Below are positions 1-9,061 of a stretch of 64,000 nt of DNA, piece by piece; within the stretch, counting starts at the first letter, position 1, and each line of letters begins with the position of its first letter. The notes beneath the pieces are model-generated. The model searched no databases. It worked only from the letters and a program-made list of their open reading frames with translations, and was not told the origin of the DNA. The DNA lies in contig NZ_JACBFP010000002.1 of assembly GCF_021401085.1 (NCBI RefSeq), positions 186,001 through 250,000 on the forward strand. The letters run 5' to 3'. Source of the stretch: Chryseobacterium sp. R2A-55 (GTDB taxonomy: Bacteria; Bacteroidota; Bacteroidia; Flavobacteriales; Weeksellaceae). The position numbers and the translations under genes were made by a program.

Positions 1-1
1 T

Positions 2-763
2 GGACAGTTTTTCTTCAACCGAAAAAATTACGAGGAAGCCATCAAAGGATTTGATTATCTCTTAGCCATCAATTCAGAGGCGATCGCAGTTTATGCGAAT
101 AAAGCGGCGTGCTACGAAGCCATGGAAGAGTGGATGAAGGCGATTTCTGTTTACGAGGAAATGCTGGAATTGGAATACACCAAATCTTTTACGTTTTACA
201 AAATCGGATTGTGCTACAAAGAAAACAAACAGCCTCTTTTGGCCCTGAACTGCTTCCAAAAATCATTGCGGGATGATCCACAGTTTTACCTTTCCATGAT
301 GGAGCAATCCTATATTTACGAGGAAATGGGAGGAATGAAGGAAGCGCTGCATTTTGCCCAAGAAGCAGTTTCGCTCAATGAAAACAATTTGGATTACCAG
401 AAAAGATTGGCTTTTCTTTACATTGACTCTGGAAAATTTGAAGAAAGTCTGGAATGTCTGAAAAAACTGGTCGATTTTGAACCGCAGCGGTTTTACAATT
501 GGTATGCGCTCTCAGAAGTGCTCATGTTGGTAGGTGAATATGAAGATGCGATTTCCACATTGCAATCGGCGACAAAGAAGCACAACCGGGCAGAATTGTA
601 TTATCAGCTCAGCAATTGCTATTTCCACATGAACAATCAGAAAGAGGGCAGAAACGTGCTTGCTGTAGCGCTTGAACTCGATCCTAATCTTCTGGAAGAT
701 ATGCAGCAGAAATATCCCTTCATTAAGGAGGAAGCAGATAAAGTGAAGGCGAAAAAGAAATAA
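2..763 (+). CDS. Tetratricopeptide repeat protein (5' end outside window)
   Basis: The reading frame is already open at the left edge, so the first ATG at 122 is internal and the true start lies upstream. About 253 codons are visible. They form back-to-back helical repeats of about 34 residues with the TPR signature (small residue, then Gly, Tyr, Ala and a Pro near repeat ends), for example around the YKIGLCYKENKQPLLALNCF region. The C-terminus is lysine-rich. TPR proteins act as scaffolds; nothing here tells the partner. A strong hairpin terminator follows at about 836-890. The neighbouring gene is convergent, so this is the last gene of its transcript. Confidence 0.85.
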   Translation, partial: GQFFFNRKNYEEAIKGFDYLLAINSEAIAVYANKAACYEAMEEWMKAISVYEEMLELEYTKSFTFYKIGLCYKENKQPLLALNCFQKSLRDDPQFYLSMMEQSYIYEEMGGMKEALHFAQEAVSLNENNLDYQKRLAFLYIDSGKFEESLECLKKLVDFEPQRFYNWYALSEVLMLVGEYEDAISTLQSATKKHNRAELYYQLSNCYFHMNNQKEGRNVLAVALELDPNLLEDMQQKYPFIKEEADKVKAKKK

Positions 764-835
764 GCTGGCAAGACGGAAGTCGAATACCGAAGAAATCAGC
801 CGATTTAAAGAAAATCGGATAAAATATCAGCAAAA

Positions 836-890
836 TTTGCCACCAATACACGAAAACTTTATTCGTGAATGGGTGGCAATTTTATTTTTT
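836..890. terminator. Bidirectional intrinsic terminator
   Basis: GCCACC (839-844) pairs with GGTGGC (872-877), and an inner stem CACGAA/TTCGTG (849-854 with 862-867) extends it. A T-rich tract follows at 878-890. It lies between the convergent TPR gene and the membrane protein gene and can serve both. Confidence 0.8.
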
Positions 891-903
891 CAATAGTCAT
901 AAA

Positions 904-2196
904 TCATTGGTAGTACTGATTCAGGAAAGCAAAAAACTCGCCCATTCGAAGTACATTATTCATACCCAAATAAAACAACAGTATTGAAACCGTAATGAAT
1001 AGAAAAGTCAACATTTTCGCGGAATTTTTATACGAAGAAAAAAGCCAGCCCATCATCAGTGGAACCACAAAAATAAAATGACCGCCATAAATATAGGATG
1101 TGTGAAGCCCGAATTTCAGGACACAATGGATGATGATATCCACAAAAAAAGAAATCATTAAAATCTGGACCAGCTTGTTCTTAAAGTTCTTGAAATAGGC
1201 CCAAAAAACCAAAACCAACACTAAACCGACGAAAATATACGGAACCACGGAAGTATAAACATCCATAAAAAGGGCTTTGTATTGGAATCCTTTTTTGTTG
1301 TGGTAATCCCGGATCAAGAAGTTGGAGAAAAGCATATTCCCTCCGAAAAACCAAGAGTAGATCATGTCCCAAAGGGGCGTGACCTTGGGTTTTGAAAACT
1401 TTTCATATTGCTCGCCGGATTTTTCGAAAAACCTCATGTAATTGAAATCCAAACGATAAAGGAAAAGCAGCACAAAAACGGCAACGGAAACAAAAACCTG
1501 AAGAGCAGCATTTCCCAATTTCCTCCAACTTTTAAACAAACCGTTTTCGAAAAGAAGCGGGATAAATACTTTCACTGCGTTGGTCACCGTTAAACCGCCG
1601 ATGGAAACGGTTGCCAAAGTCATAGAAGCGGTGGAAATTCTTTCTTCTTTTTTAAGTTTTAAAGCTGCGTAATAATTAAACAGCACCAGAAAAAACAAGG
1701 TGTAAGTGTAAGTTTCAGGGGTGAATGAAAGCAAAATCGTGGTGGTGAAAAATGAGAAAAAAACGATGATCAATAAGGAAATCGTTTTTGGAAGCTGAAT
1801 GATGTTTTTCAAATATTTGTACATCTGAATCAAAGCCAAACTCACCGCGAAGTTGCTGCACCACGCTAAAACCAAACGGAATATTTCGTCCTTTTTCCCA
1901 TTAGAAATGATGAAGGCAAATTCCCTGATCCAATTGAAAAAATAATTGGAAAGCGGATGTCTTTCAAATCCTCCTCCGGTCATCACAATTGCACGGTTAT
2001 CAAAACTGAAATACGCATCCCACGGAATCCGGTCATCAAAAATAATCCGGTAATTCATCGCGATACAGGATCCTAAAATTCCGTAAATCCCCAGAAAAAT
2101 TAAGAATAAAAGAAGTTCAAATTTTGTGGCTGGGAAGACCGTTTTCAGGAAGTCAGAAAATTTTTGTTTGAAGTTCAAAATGCTGATTTTTGGCAA
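904..2196 (-). CDS. Polytopic membrane protein, glycosyltransferase-like (possible DUF6080)
   Basis: A 430-residue protein with about ten hydrophobic helices. The first is near residues 28-50 and is followed by a periplasm-like loop carrying DDRIPWDAYFSFD and an RHPLSNYFF motif. Acidic residues after the first helix plus many transmembrane segments recall GT-C-type lipid-linked sugar transferases, and I believe the family is filed as DUF6080 in Bacteroidetes, but I could not check. Its start lies 12 nt after the stop of selO on the same strand, so the two are probably co-transcribed. No substrate can be inferred. Confidence 0.65.
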   Translation of the reverse strand: MPKISILNFKQKFSDFLKTVFPATKFELLLFLIFLGIYGILGSCIAMNYRIIFDDRIPWDAYFSFDNRAIVMTGGGFERHPLSNYFFNWIREFAFIISNGKKDEIFRLVLAWCSNFAVSLALIQMYKYLKNIIQLPKTISLLIIVFFSFFTTTILLSFTPETYTYTLFFLVLFNYYAALKLKKEERISTASMTLATVSIGGLTVTNAVKVFIPLLFENGLFKSWRKLGNAALQVFVSVAVFVLLFLYRLDFNYMRFFEKSGEQYEKFSKPKVTPLWDMIYSWFFGGNMLFSNFLIRDYHNKKGFQYKALFMDVYTSVVPYIFVGLVLVLVFWAYFKNFKNKLVQILMISFFVDIIIHCVLKFGLHTSYIYGGHFIFVVPLMMGWLFSSYKNSAKMLTFLFITVSILLFYLGMNNVLRMGEFFAFLNQYYQ

Positions 2197-2208
2197 AAAT
2201 AGTGAAAT

Positions 2209-3753
2209 TTAAGAACTGCAGGAAAGCGTGGAACTTCCGGTTTGTCCATCATATTTCGATGGTCGTTTTTGTGAAAACTCCGGAAAGATTTCTTCATATG
2301 GTTTTTCCAAAGCGGTGAGTATTTTATGCAGCAAATTCTTTTTGCCGATCTTCAACTCCTCGATGCATTCAAATAAAATATAGTTTCTGAGGATGAATTT
2401 CGGATTGGTTTTTGACATTATCGCTAAAGATTCAGGTCTTGAAATGGCATTTTTCTTCAATCGGGTTTGGTATTTTTGGATAAAATCAGCCAGAACCCGA
2501 AACTGTTCTTCACTTAAAAAGGAATAGGAAATATCTTTGAAAAGCTCTTTTGCATCAACGTTTTCTTCAATTTTTTCCAGCTGGTTGAAAAACAGGGTGT
2601 AGTCCAATTTCAAATCTTCCAGCAATTTTTGGGCATCGGTAAAAAAATGGTCGTCTCCTTCCAATACTTCATTGAAACCAAACTTTTTCGCCATCATTTC
2701 ATCATGCTTTTTCCAAAATGCAGTATTGAATTCGTTCAATGTTTTCTCTAATTTTTTTTCGTCTTTGATTAATGGAAAGAGCGCATTCGCCAATTGCCAA
2801 AGATTCCATTGTGCAATTTTCGCCTGGTTTCCGAAAGCGTATCTTCTTCCGGGTAAATCGGTGGTGTTTGGCGTAAAATTCAAATTGTATTCATCCAAAA
2901 AAGAGAACGGTCCGTAATCAATCGTCAATCCCAAAATCGACATGTTGTCGGTATTCATCACGCCATGAACAAATCCGACTCGGTACCATTCTACCATTAA
3001 ATCGGCAGTTCTTCGGGAAACAATTTGAAAGAATTCCGCATATTTTTCAGGACTTTCATTATTAATTTCCGGGAAATATTTTTCGATGGTGAAATCGGCA
3101 AGTTTTGTTAAAGTTTGAATTTCATTATGGGCAGCGATCAGTTCGAAATGCCCGAAACGAAGAAAGCTTTCGGCAGTTCGCATGATGACTGCACCTGGTT
3201 CATATGCCGGATTTCCATCGTACATCATGTCGCGCACCACTTTTTCCCCGGTTAAAGAAAGTGACAAAGCACGTGTTGTTGGGATTCCCAAATGATGAAT
3301 TGCTTCACTGATGAGGTACTCCCGAACTGAGGAACGCAGAACGGCTCTTCCGTCTGCATGCCTGGAATAGGGAGTTGCTCCGGCTCCTTTCCATTGGAGT
3401 TCGGTTTTCTGTCCGCTGGAATTTTCAATTTCTCCGGCAAATATTGCTCTTCCGTCGCCAAGTTGTCCCGCCCAGTTTCCGAATTGGTGACCTGCGTAAG
3501 CGGTGGCGTACGTTTTCAGATTTTCGGGAATTTTTTCGGCATTGATGAATTTCAGATCCTCCTCATTTTCAATGTTGCCCAAACCGATTTCCTCGGAAAG
3601 TTTTTGATTGAAGACCATCAGTTCCGGATTATGGAACCCGGCAACAGCTGTGGTCGCGAACAAAATTTTCGGGGTTTGGCGCTGCATAGGGTTTCCGGAA
3701 AAATCTCCGGAAAAAGTGTTGAGGTATTGCTGGGTGATTTTATCAAGATTCAT
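2209..3753 (-). CDS. selO: Protein adenylyltransferase SelO (YdiU family)
   Basis: A 514-residue pseudokinase-fold enzyme of the SelO/YdiU family, which transfers AMP to Ser, Thr or Tyr of target proteins and is linked to redox stress. Visible family blocks are AGHQFGNWAGQLGDGRA, the WKGAGATPYSRHADGRAVLRS region, and VHGVMNTDNMSILGLTIDYGPF with the catalytic Asn and Asp. The protein ends in SCSS; this Cys sits where animal SelO proteins carry selenocysteine, so the bacterial Cys form is complete. Length is typical. A minus-strand terminator hairpin sits only about 20 bp upstream of the start, so its promoter must overlap that hairpin or it depends on read-through. Confidence 0.95.
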   Translation of the reverse strand: MNLDKITQQYLNTFSGDFSGNPMQRQTPKILFATTAVAGFHNPELMVFNQKLSEEIGLGNIENEEDLKFINAEKIPENLKTYATAYAGHQFGNWAGQLGDGRAIFAGEIENSSGQKTELQWKGAGATPYSRHADGRAVLRSSVREYLISEAIHHLGIPTTRALSLSLTGEKVVRDMMYDGNPAYEPGAVIMRTAESFLRFGHFELIAAHNEIQTLTKLADFTIEKYFPEINNESPEKYAEFFQIVSRRTADLMVEWYRVGFVHGVMNTDNMSILGLTIDYGPFSFLDEYNLNFTPNTTDLPGRRYAFGNQAKIAQWNLWQLANALFPLIKDEKKLEKTLNEFNTAFWKKHDEMMAKKFGFNEVLEGDDHFFTDAQKLLEDLKLDYTLFFNQLEKIEENVDAKELFKDISYSFLSEEQFRVLADFIQKYQTRLKKNAISRPESLAIMSKTNPKFILRNYILFECIEELKIGKKNLLHKILTALEKPYEEIFPEFSQKRPSKYDGQTGSSTLSCSS

Positions 3754-3767
3754 GGTTCAAAGTTCGG

Positions 3768-3801
3768 GAAAAAAATATCCTTTCAGTGGTTTGAAAGGAT
3801 A
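3768..3801 (-). terminator. Intrinsic terminator just upstream of selO
   Basis: A perfect 10-bp stem TATCCTTTCA (3776-3785) with TGAAAGGATA (3792-3801) and a 6-nt loop is followed on the minus strand by a run of seven T. It would end transcripts of the 3865-4464 gene. Confidence 0.8.
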
Positions 3802-3864
3802 AATGTTATTTAAAGTAAGACTCTTGATATTTGTAAACATTCGAAATCAGCCACACCTACAGAA

Positions 3865-4464
3865 TTAAAAGGGCGCAATATCAACTTTCATTGAAACCTC
3901 CATGTCCAGAGCATTACGTTCCAAAGCATCATCAATTTTTCTTTCCCAATTATCATTTTTGAATACCCACAAAATTTCCGCCTCTGATTTTTTGTTGGAA
4001 ATATTCGGATAATAGAAGTTTATATTCTGCTTACCAAAAACCATATCGGGAACCATCTTGTTTTTAGAAACAGTAATCCATTCAATTCCGCAAAATAGAC
4101 CCTGCTCTGGAATTTGCATATCCAAGCCAGCAAAATCGATAGAAACCAATTGGCTTTTCACATTTTTCCTGGTCTCTACCAGAACATGATGAATGACTTT
4201 TCCAGGTTGCCCATTTTCATTTCTATAAATATTAAAATAGAAACTGGAATTTTTGCTTTGCGGATTGATTATAAAATCCAAACCCTTTATTTGCAGTAAG
4301 CCGGAATGCGGAACAAACTGCGCATATTGGTTTTCCGTTGCCAAACCCATGAATCCCATTTTGTATGGGTTACATGCATCATTGATCGGTTGAATTGCTA
4401 TCTTTTGCGATAACAGCAATTGAAAGGAGAATACTATAGCCAGAAAAAGTGGATTTTTGATCAT
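3865..4464 (-). CDS. Secreted protein of unknown function
   Basis: A 199-residue protein with a classical signal peptide (MIKNPLFLAIVFSFQLLLS, cleavage near SQK). The mature part looks all-beta with alternating hydrophobic residues and motifs such as GLFCGIEWI and SFYFNIYRN. I do not recognise a family; the lack of a C-terminal sorting domain suggests a periplasmic or outer-membrane-associated location. It starts 28 nt downstream of the PBP1A stop on the same strand with no obvious promoter between, so it is probably the last gene of the ricT-gldH-PBP1A transcript, ended by the hairpin at 3768-3801. Confidence 0.7.
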   Translation of the reverse strand: MIKNPLFLAIVFSFQLLLSQKIAIQPINDACNPYKMGFMGLATENQYAQFVPHSGLLQIKGLDFIINPQSKNSSFYFNIYRNENGQPGKVIHHVLVETRKNVKSQLVSIDFAGLDMQIPEQGLFCGIEWITVSKNKMVPDMVFGKQNINFYYPNISNKKSEAEILWVFKNDNWERKIDDALERNALDMEVSMKVDIAPF

Positions 4465-4492
4465 TTTCCTTTAAGGTTACAAAAGGTTTCCG

Positions 4493-6874
4493 CTATTTAT
4501 TAAAATCAATTTCGTCTCCGCTGTGGAGGTTTTCATTCACATTTTCTTCTTTTTTCCCTGTTGAATTTTTGTTTGAATTTCCGGATTCCGCCGGTTTTGG
4601 ATTCTTCAGTTCCTCGATCGTCTGCAAACCGCCTTCATCACCATATCCGCCTAAACCTTGCAGGTCTGAGCAGCTTCCGGTCCAGTTCGTCGGTTTCACA
4701 AACTTGTCTTCGGGTGAGATTCCTAGTTCTTTGTCTGCCCAAACTTTTTTCATAAAAATAGCCCAGATTGGCAATGCCATTTTTGCTCCCTGTCCTTCGC
4801 CGGTTCCCCAGAAGTGGGTGGCCCGGTCTTCCCAACCGACCCAGACTCCGGTTGCCAGATTCGGCGTTATTCCGATAAACCAACCGTCGGAATTATTTTG
4901 GGTGGTTCCGGTTTTTGCGGCTATTTCCACGCCTTTAGGAACCCCTCTTCTGCCTAATTCCCCGGAAGCGGTTCCAAATTCTGCTACCCCTTTCATCAGG
5001 TCAACCATTGTATAGGCATAAAGTTCGTTCATCACTTCCTTTGTCACCGGTTTTACTTCTTTGATGACCCGTCCGTTTGCGTCTTCGATACGCCAAATCA
5101 TTTCGGGTTTGATATAGTTTCCATAATTGGCGAAAGTGCTGTAAGCGCCAAGCATTTCGTAAATGGTGATATCCGATGAACCTAGTGCAACGGGGTAATT
5201 ATTGGGGATTTCTTCGGTGACGCCTAAATCCCGCGCCAACTGAACGACACTTGGAACGCCGGTCATTTCAATAAGTCGCACCGCGACAGGGTTTTTGGAA
5301 TGAGCGAGCGCATCTCGTAAGGTCAGCATTCCACCGGAACCTTGCACAGTCCAGGTTCCTTTTCTATAAGTTGCGTTGGAAACGGTGGAACAGGGCGTCA
5401 TACCCAATTTCATAATCGCGGTGGCATAAACGAAAGGTTTGAAAGTGGAACCCACCTGTCTTTTTCCCTGTTTGATGTGGTCATACTGAAAATGCTGCCA
5501 GTTAATTCCTCCTACCCAAGCTTTTATTTCACCAGTTCCCGGAACCATCGACATTAATCCAGCTTGCGCAATCTGTTTGTGGTAACGGATGGAATCCCAC
5601 GGAGACATTTCCACTTCTTCTTCGCCATCCCAGGTAAATCTGGAGGTTTTGATTGGTGTTTTGAAATCAATCATGATGGAATCTTCAGATACGCCGGCAT
5701 TTTTTAGCTGCTTGTACCTTCCGGTTCTTTTCATGGCCTGAACCATTAGATTGTTGATCTGCTGGTCATTAAGATAATAGAAAGGTCTTTGTTTTCTGCC
5801 GCGCTGCTCCGCATCAAATCTTTTTTGAAGATCGGTCAAATGTTCCCTGATCGCTTCCTCTGCATAAGTCTGCATTTTGGAATCGAGGGTAACATAAATC
5901 TTCAAACCATCTTTATAGAGGTTTAAGGTCTTTCCGGTTTTCTTTTCGTAATCCTTTAAATAATTGTCGATTTCTTTTCTAAGATAATATTTGTAGTACG
6001 CAGAATATCCTTCGTCGATCGATTTCACGGGATGATAATCCAAGGTTATCGGAGTGTCAATGGCTTTCTGATAGGTTTGTTGATCCAGGTAACCTGTTTT
6101 TAACATTTGATCCAAAACCACATCTCTTCTTCGCTTGGCTCGCTCAGGATTTCTCAGCGGGTTATTTGCCACCGGAGCTTCCAGCATTGCTACAAACATT
6201 GCGGCTTCTGGCAGGGTTAATTTGGATGCGTTTTTATTAAAATAGATTCGTGAAGCCATTTCAATTCCGTTTGCATTATTCACGAAATCGAACTTATTGA
6301 AATACAGAGTAATAATTTCTTCTTTGGTGTATCGTTTTTCTAAACTTACCGCAACCACCCATTCTTTGAGTTTTTGGAAAGATCGCTGAATCCTGTTTTG
6401 TGATGCGCTTCCGGTAAAAAGTAGTTTCGCAAGCTGCTGCGTAATGGTGGAACCACCACCGCGTTTTCCGCCAAAAGCTACCGCTCTCGCTACAGATTGC
6501 AGATCGATACCGGAATGTTCCTTGAAACGTTCATCTTCTTTTGCCTGAAGTGCATAGATTAAATAGGGTGGCAAATCCTTGTAAGTTACCGGCATCGTTT
6601 TTTCTTTTTCGAACTTGCCCAATAGTTTCCCATCTGAGGAATAAATTTCGGAAGCCACGTAGATATCAGGGTTTTCTAGTTCCTTCACATCGGGCATGCT
6701 TCCTAAAAATCCTTGGGAAACTGCAAAAAATAATGCAGAAATACCCAGAACCAAAGCAATCAGTCCGAGCCAAATGAACTTTACCCATTTTTTCCAGTTA
6801 CGGTTTTTCACTTTTTTAGGGGGAAGAGGGAACGTGGATTTTGCCTTGGTTCCTTGGTTTTTTGTGTTTTCCAT
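4493..6874 (-). CDS. Bifunctional penicillin-binding protein 1A
   Basis: A 793-residue class A PBP that polymerises and cross-links peptidoglycan on the outer face of the inner membrane. A basic cytoplasmic tail of about 30 residues is followed by one transmembrane helix (about 32-52), then the GT51 glycosyltransferase domain with EDERFKEHSGID, GGSTITQQLAKLLF and EKRYTKEEIITLYFNK blocks. The transpeptidase domain has all three motifs: SxxK in GSTFKPFVYA, SxN in HSKNPV, and KTG in AAKTGTTQ. The C-terminus is a low-complexity Asn/Glu/Lys tail. It follows gldH by 8 nt, a gene order often seen in flavobacteria. Length is normal for mrcA-type enzymes. Confidence 0.95.
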   Translation of the reverse strand: MENTKNQGTKAKSTFPLPPKKVKNRNWKKWVKFIWLGLIALVLGISALFFAVSQGFLGSMPDVKELENPDIYVASEIYSSDGKLLGKFEKEKTMPVTYKDLPPYLIYALQAKEDERFKEHSGIDLQSVARAVAFGGKRGGGSTITQQLAKLLFTGSASQNRIQRSFQKLKEWVVAVSLEKRYTKEEIITLYFNKFDFVNNANGIEMASRIYFNKNASKLTLPEAAMFVAMLEAPVANNPLRNPERAKRRRDVVLDQMLKTGYLDQQTYQKAIDTPITLDYHPVKSIDEGYSAYYKYYLRKEIDNYLKDYEKKTGKTLNLYKDGLKIYVTLDSKMQTYAEEAIREHLTDLQKRFDAEQRGRKQRPFYYLNDQQINNLMVQAMKRTGRYKQLKNAGVSEDSIMIDFKTPIKTSRFTWDGEEEVEMSPWDSIRYHKQIAQAGLMSMVPGTGEIKAWVGGINWQHFQYDHIKQGKRQVGSTFKPFVYATAIMKLGMTPCSTVSNATYRKGTWTVQGSGGMLTLRDALAHSKNPVAVRLIEMTGVPSVVQLARDLGVTEEIPNNYPVALGSSDITIYEMLGAYSTFANYGNYIKPEMIWRIEDANGRVIKEVKPVTKEVMNELYAYTMVDLMKGVAEFGTASGELGRRGVPKGVEIAAKTGTTQNNSDGWFIGITPNLATGVWVGWEDRATHFWGTGEGQGAKMALPIWAIFMKKVWADKELGISPEDKFVKPTNWTGSCSDLQGLGGYGDEGGLQTIEELKNPKPAESGNSNKNSTGKKEENVNENLHSGDEIDFNK

Positions 6875-6882
6875 AAATGATG

Positions 6883-7347
6883 CTACGGTTTTGCCGATTC
6901 TATTTTTACACCAATATCTTCAATTCCTTTCAGGTTATCGGTTCTCATCGCTTGGATGATCCCAATCGAGTAATTGCCGTCTTGGGGAAATTTGTAGTTC
7001 AACCTGTATTGAAACATAATTTCCTTGGTATCTCCAAAACCCTTTCCAAGCCATTCTCCGTTGGGTTTGGCAAGGATATAGTTCAGGGTATCCGTATTTT
7101 TCTTTTTAGACTTCACATCCAAAAAATTGACGATCAGCCGAATGTTGCTGTAAGGATACTCACTATTGTTCCTTAGAACAAATATAATATTTTTTGGATC
7201 TCGAGAATCAGTGATTTGAAAGTCAAATTTCTGTTCTGATTTTTTGTTCCAGGCGCCATCCAGGTTTTTCATATAGACTTTTTCGGAATCGTTTCTGCAA
7301 CTCAAAACCGCCGACAGAACGAAAAATGCCGCTACAATCTTATGCAT
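6883..7347 (-). CDS. gldH: Gliding motility lipoprotein GldH
   Basis: A 154-residue lipoprotein. The ATG at 7347 is preferred over an upstream GTG at 7356 because it gives a clean signal peptide (MHKIVAAFFVLSAVLSC) with the lipobox Cys. The mature part has the GldH pattern: FDFQITDSRDPKNIIFVLRNNSEYPYSN, then NGEWLGKGFGD and a C-terminal GNYSIGIIQAMRTD segment. GldH is an accessory lipoprotein of the Bacteroidetes gliding/T9SS machinery; it is conserved also in non-gliding Chryseobacterium relatives. The start overlaps the ricT stop by 8 nt, indicating translational coupling. No other gld gene lies in the window. Confidence 0.9.
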   Translation of the reverse strand: MHKIVAAFFVLSAVLSCRNDSEKVYMKNLDGAWNKKSEQKFDFQITDSRDPKNIIFVLRNNSEYPYSNIRLIVNFLDVKSKKKNTDTLNYILAKPNGEWLGKGFGDTKEIMFQYRLNYKFPQDGNYSIGIIQAMRTDNLKGIEDIGVKIESAKP

Positions 7348-8671
7348 TGTTATCACGTTTAGGCTGAAACTTCTTTTTGAACTTTTTTTGAGATGGGTTC
7401 GGCTGACTTCCAGCTTGTGGTTGGTTTCGTTCTGGATTGTTTTTTTTTCTTTCGCCTTGTTGTTTTTCCGCGGCTTTGTTTTCGGGGGCGCGGTGCTCGG
7501 GTTTTTGCTTTTGGCGTTGATTTACAGTTGATTTCTGGTTGCCGCCGGAATTTCTTCTGTTCTGGTTTTTTCCCTGATTTCTTCCTTTTCGGTCAAATCT
7601 TTCGATATTGCTTTCTTGGATCAAGTCCACCGATTTTGTTGGAATATCCACTGCTTTCAAATCTTCAAGCGGCGGGGTTTTTTCGCCCCGTTTGTTTTGC
7701 GCGATTAATTTTTTCACCTCCTGAACCTCCAAATCATACCATGCCATGGAATGATCCACATAAGCGAACCACATTCTTTTCTTAAAAACGTCAATTTTAA
7801 TACAGAATGCCTTTCCTTTTTCAGTGTCCAAAGTTGATGATGAAGAAGGGAAATCGCTCAAAGCATCCAGATAACTGTCGAGCTCATAATTCAAACAGCA
7901 CTTTAATTTTCCGCACTGTCCTGCCAGTTTTTGCGGATTGATGCTTAATTGCTGATAGCGCGCAGCATTGGTATTGACGGAGCGGAAATCGGTGAGCCAG
8001 GTGGAACAGCACAATTCTCTTCCGCACGAACCGATTCCTCCAACTTTCGCCGCCTCTTGTCTGAAGCCGATTTGCTTCATGTCGATTTTGGTTCGGAATG
8101 CAATGGCGTATTCCTTAATCAGCTGCCGGAAATCCACTCGGGTATCCGCAGTATAATAGAAGGTGACTTTTTGACCATCGCCCTGAAATTCCACATCGGT
8201 AATTTTCATCGCAAGGTTTAGCGCATACGCGATTTTTCTTGCCTGAATTTTCACGGATTCTTCTTTTTTCCGTGCTTCCTGCCAAACTTCCACATCTTTT
8301 TGGTTGGCAATTCGGTAAATTTTGAGAGGATTTTCTTCAGATGCCTTTTTCTTTTTCATCTGAATTTTAACCAACTCTCCGGTGAGGCTTACTACGCCTG
8401 TATCGTGACCGGGACTCGACTCTACTGTTACTACACTCCCAATGTGGAGCGGCAAATGATGTACGTTTTTATAAAATTGTTTTCGATCGTTCTTGAATCT
8501 CACTTCCACAAAGTCAAATTTGGATTGTGGAGGATTATTGATGTCAGAGAGCCAATCGAAAACGCTTAATTTATAGCTATTTCCGCAGGTATCTACTTTT
8601 TCACAGCCATTCTGGGACTTGGTTCCGCATGAATGAGACGAATCGCCGGATGTTTTGCATCCACAACTCAT
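7340..8671 (-). CDS. ricT: PSP1-domain protein RicT (YaaT-like)
   Basis: A 443-residue protein. The N-terminus is Cys-rich (MSCGCKTSG, HSCGT, NGCEKVDTCG). The PSP1 core has the hallmark cysteine clusters GSCGRELCCSTWL and GQCGKLKCCLNYE, known to hold an Fe-S cluster in the Bacillus RicT/RicA/RicF complex that supports RNase Y action and competence or sporulation phosphorelay. Residues from about 350 on form a disordered tail rich in Asn, Gln, Lys and Arg, which suggests RNA or ribosome contact; this tail is not in the Bacillus protein. It heads the ricT-gldH-PBP1A operon and has a -7 box at 8694-8701. Confidence 0.9.
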   Translation of the reverse strand: MSCGCKTSGDSSHSCGTKSQNGCEKVDTCGNSYKLSVFDWLSDINNPPQSKFDFVEVRFKNDRKQFYKNVHHLPLHIGSVVTVESSPGHDTGVVSLTGELVKIQMKKKKASEENPLKIYRIANQKDVEVWQEARKKEESVKIQARKIAYALNLAMKITDVEFQGDGQKVTFYYTADTRVDFRQLIKEYAIAFRTKIDMKQIGFRQEAAKVGGIGSCGRELCCSTWLTDFRSVNTNAARYQQLSINPQKLAGQCGKLKCCLNYELDSYLDALSDFPSSSSTLDTEKGKAFCIKIDVFKKRMWFAYVDHSMAWYDLEVQEVKKLIAQNKRGEKTPPLEDLKAVDIPTKSVDLIQESNIERFDRKGRNQGKNQNRRNSGGNQKSTVNQRQKQKPEHRAPENKAAEKQQGERKKNNPERNQPQAGSQPNPSQKKFKKKFQPKRDNNA

Positions 8672-8693
8672 AATTTTTACTATATAATATCTG

Positions 8694-8701
8694 CAAATTT
8701 A
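8694..8701 (-). promoter_or_regulatory. -7 promoter box of ricT operon
   Basis: Minus-strand TAAATTTG matches the Bacteroidetes -7 consensus TANNTTTG and lies 22 nt before the ricT start codon. I see no convincing -33 TTG. Confidence 0.65.
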
Positions 8702-9032
8702 GTATAATTTTTTTTGTATAACTTGTACTGCGGCTTTTTTGTGTGCTTTAATTTTGATGTTTAATAAAACGCCTACTTTTTTGTGGATTTCATAATGATC
8801 CATAAAATATTATGTCAATCATATAATCACAAAACCTCGGAAAAATTAAATTTTCAGAACGGACATTTGATTTAAACACTACCCGAGGTGGCTGCCGGAA
8901 AAACATTGGAAATTACTATGGAAAGGCATTTTGTATATATTTTAATTTGGTCTAAGACTTAAACGGTGGTTTTAGTAACATTTCTGTTTAAAAAAATTTA
9001 AGATTTATTAACAAATGTTTAGAAAATAATTT
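8702..9032. other. Intergenic region between ricT and ompP1, no gene seen
   Basis: AT-rich, with stops in all frames and no RNA gene recognised. The only structure is an inverted repeat ACCTCGG (8834-8840) and CCGAGGT (8883-8889), separated by 42 nt. It could be a regulator site for the adjacent fadL-type gene or chance. Confidence 0.4.
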
Positions 9033-9040
9033 TATATTTG
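9033..9040 (+). promoter_or_regulatory. -7 promoter box of ompP1
   Basis: TATATTTG fits TANNTTTG and lies 21 nt before the ATG at 9062. The TTG at its end (9038) is in frame with the gene but is part of the promoter, so it is not a start codon. Confidence 0.7.
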
Positions 9041-9061
9041 AATCCAATAATAAAGAACTTT

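Noticed and set aside
1408-1593. Plus-strand open frame inside the 904-2196 membrane protein gene
   Set aside because: It is antisense to a convincing membrane protein and has no start signal or domain; a shadow frame.
3358-3813. 151-codon plus-strand frame antisense to selO
   Set aside because: selO motifs are unambiguous on the other strand; the frame has atypical composition (Phe, Gly and Cys rich).
4569-5015. 148-codon frame antisense to PBP1A
   Set aside because: Antisense to the transpeptidase domain, with Pro/Ser-rich noise typical of reverse frames.
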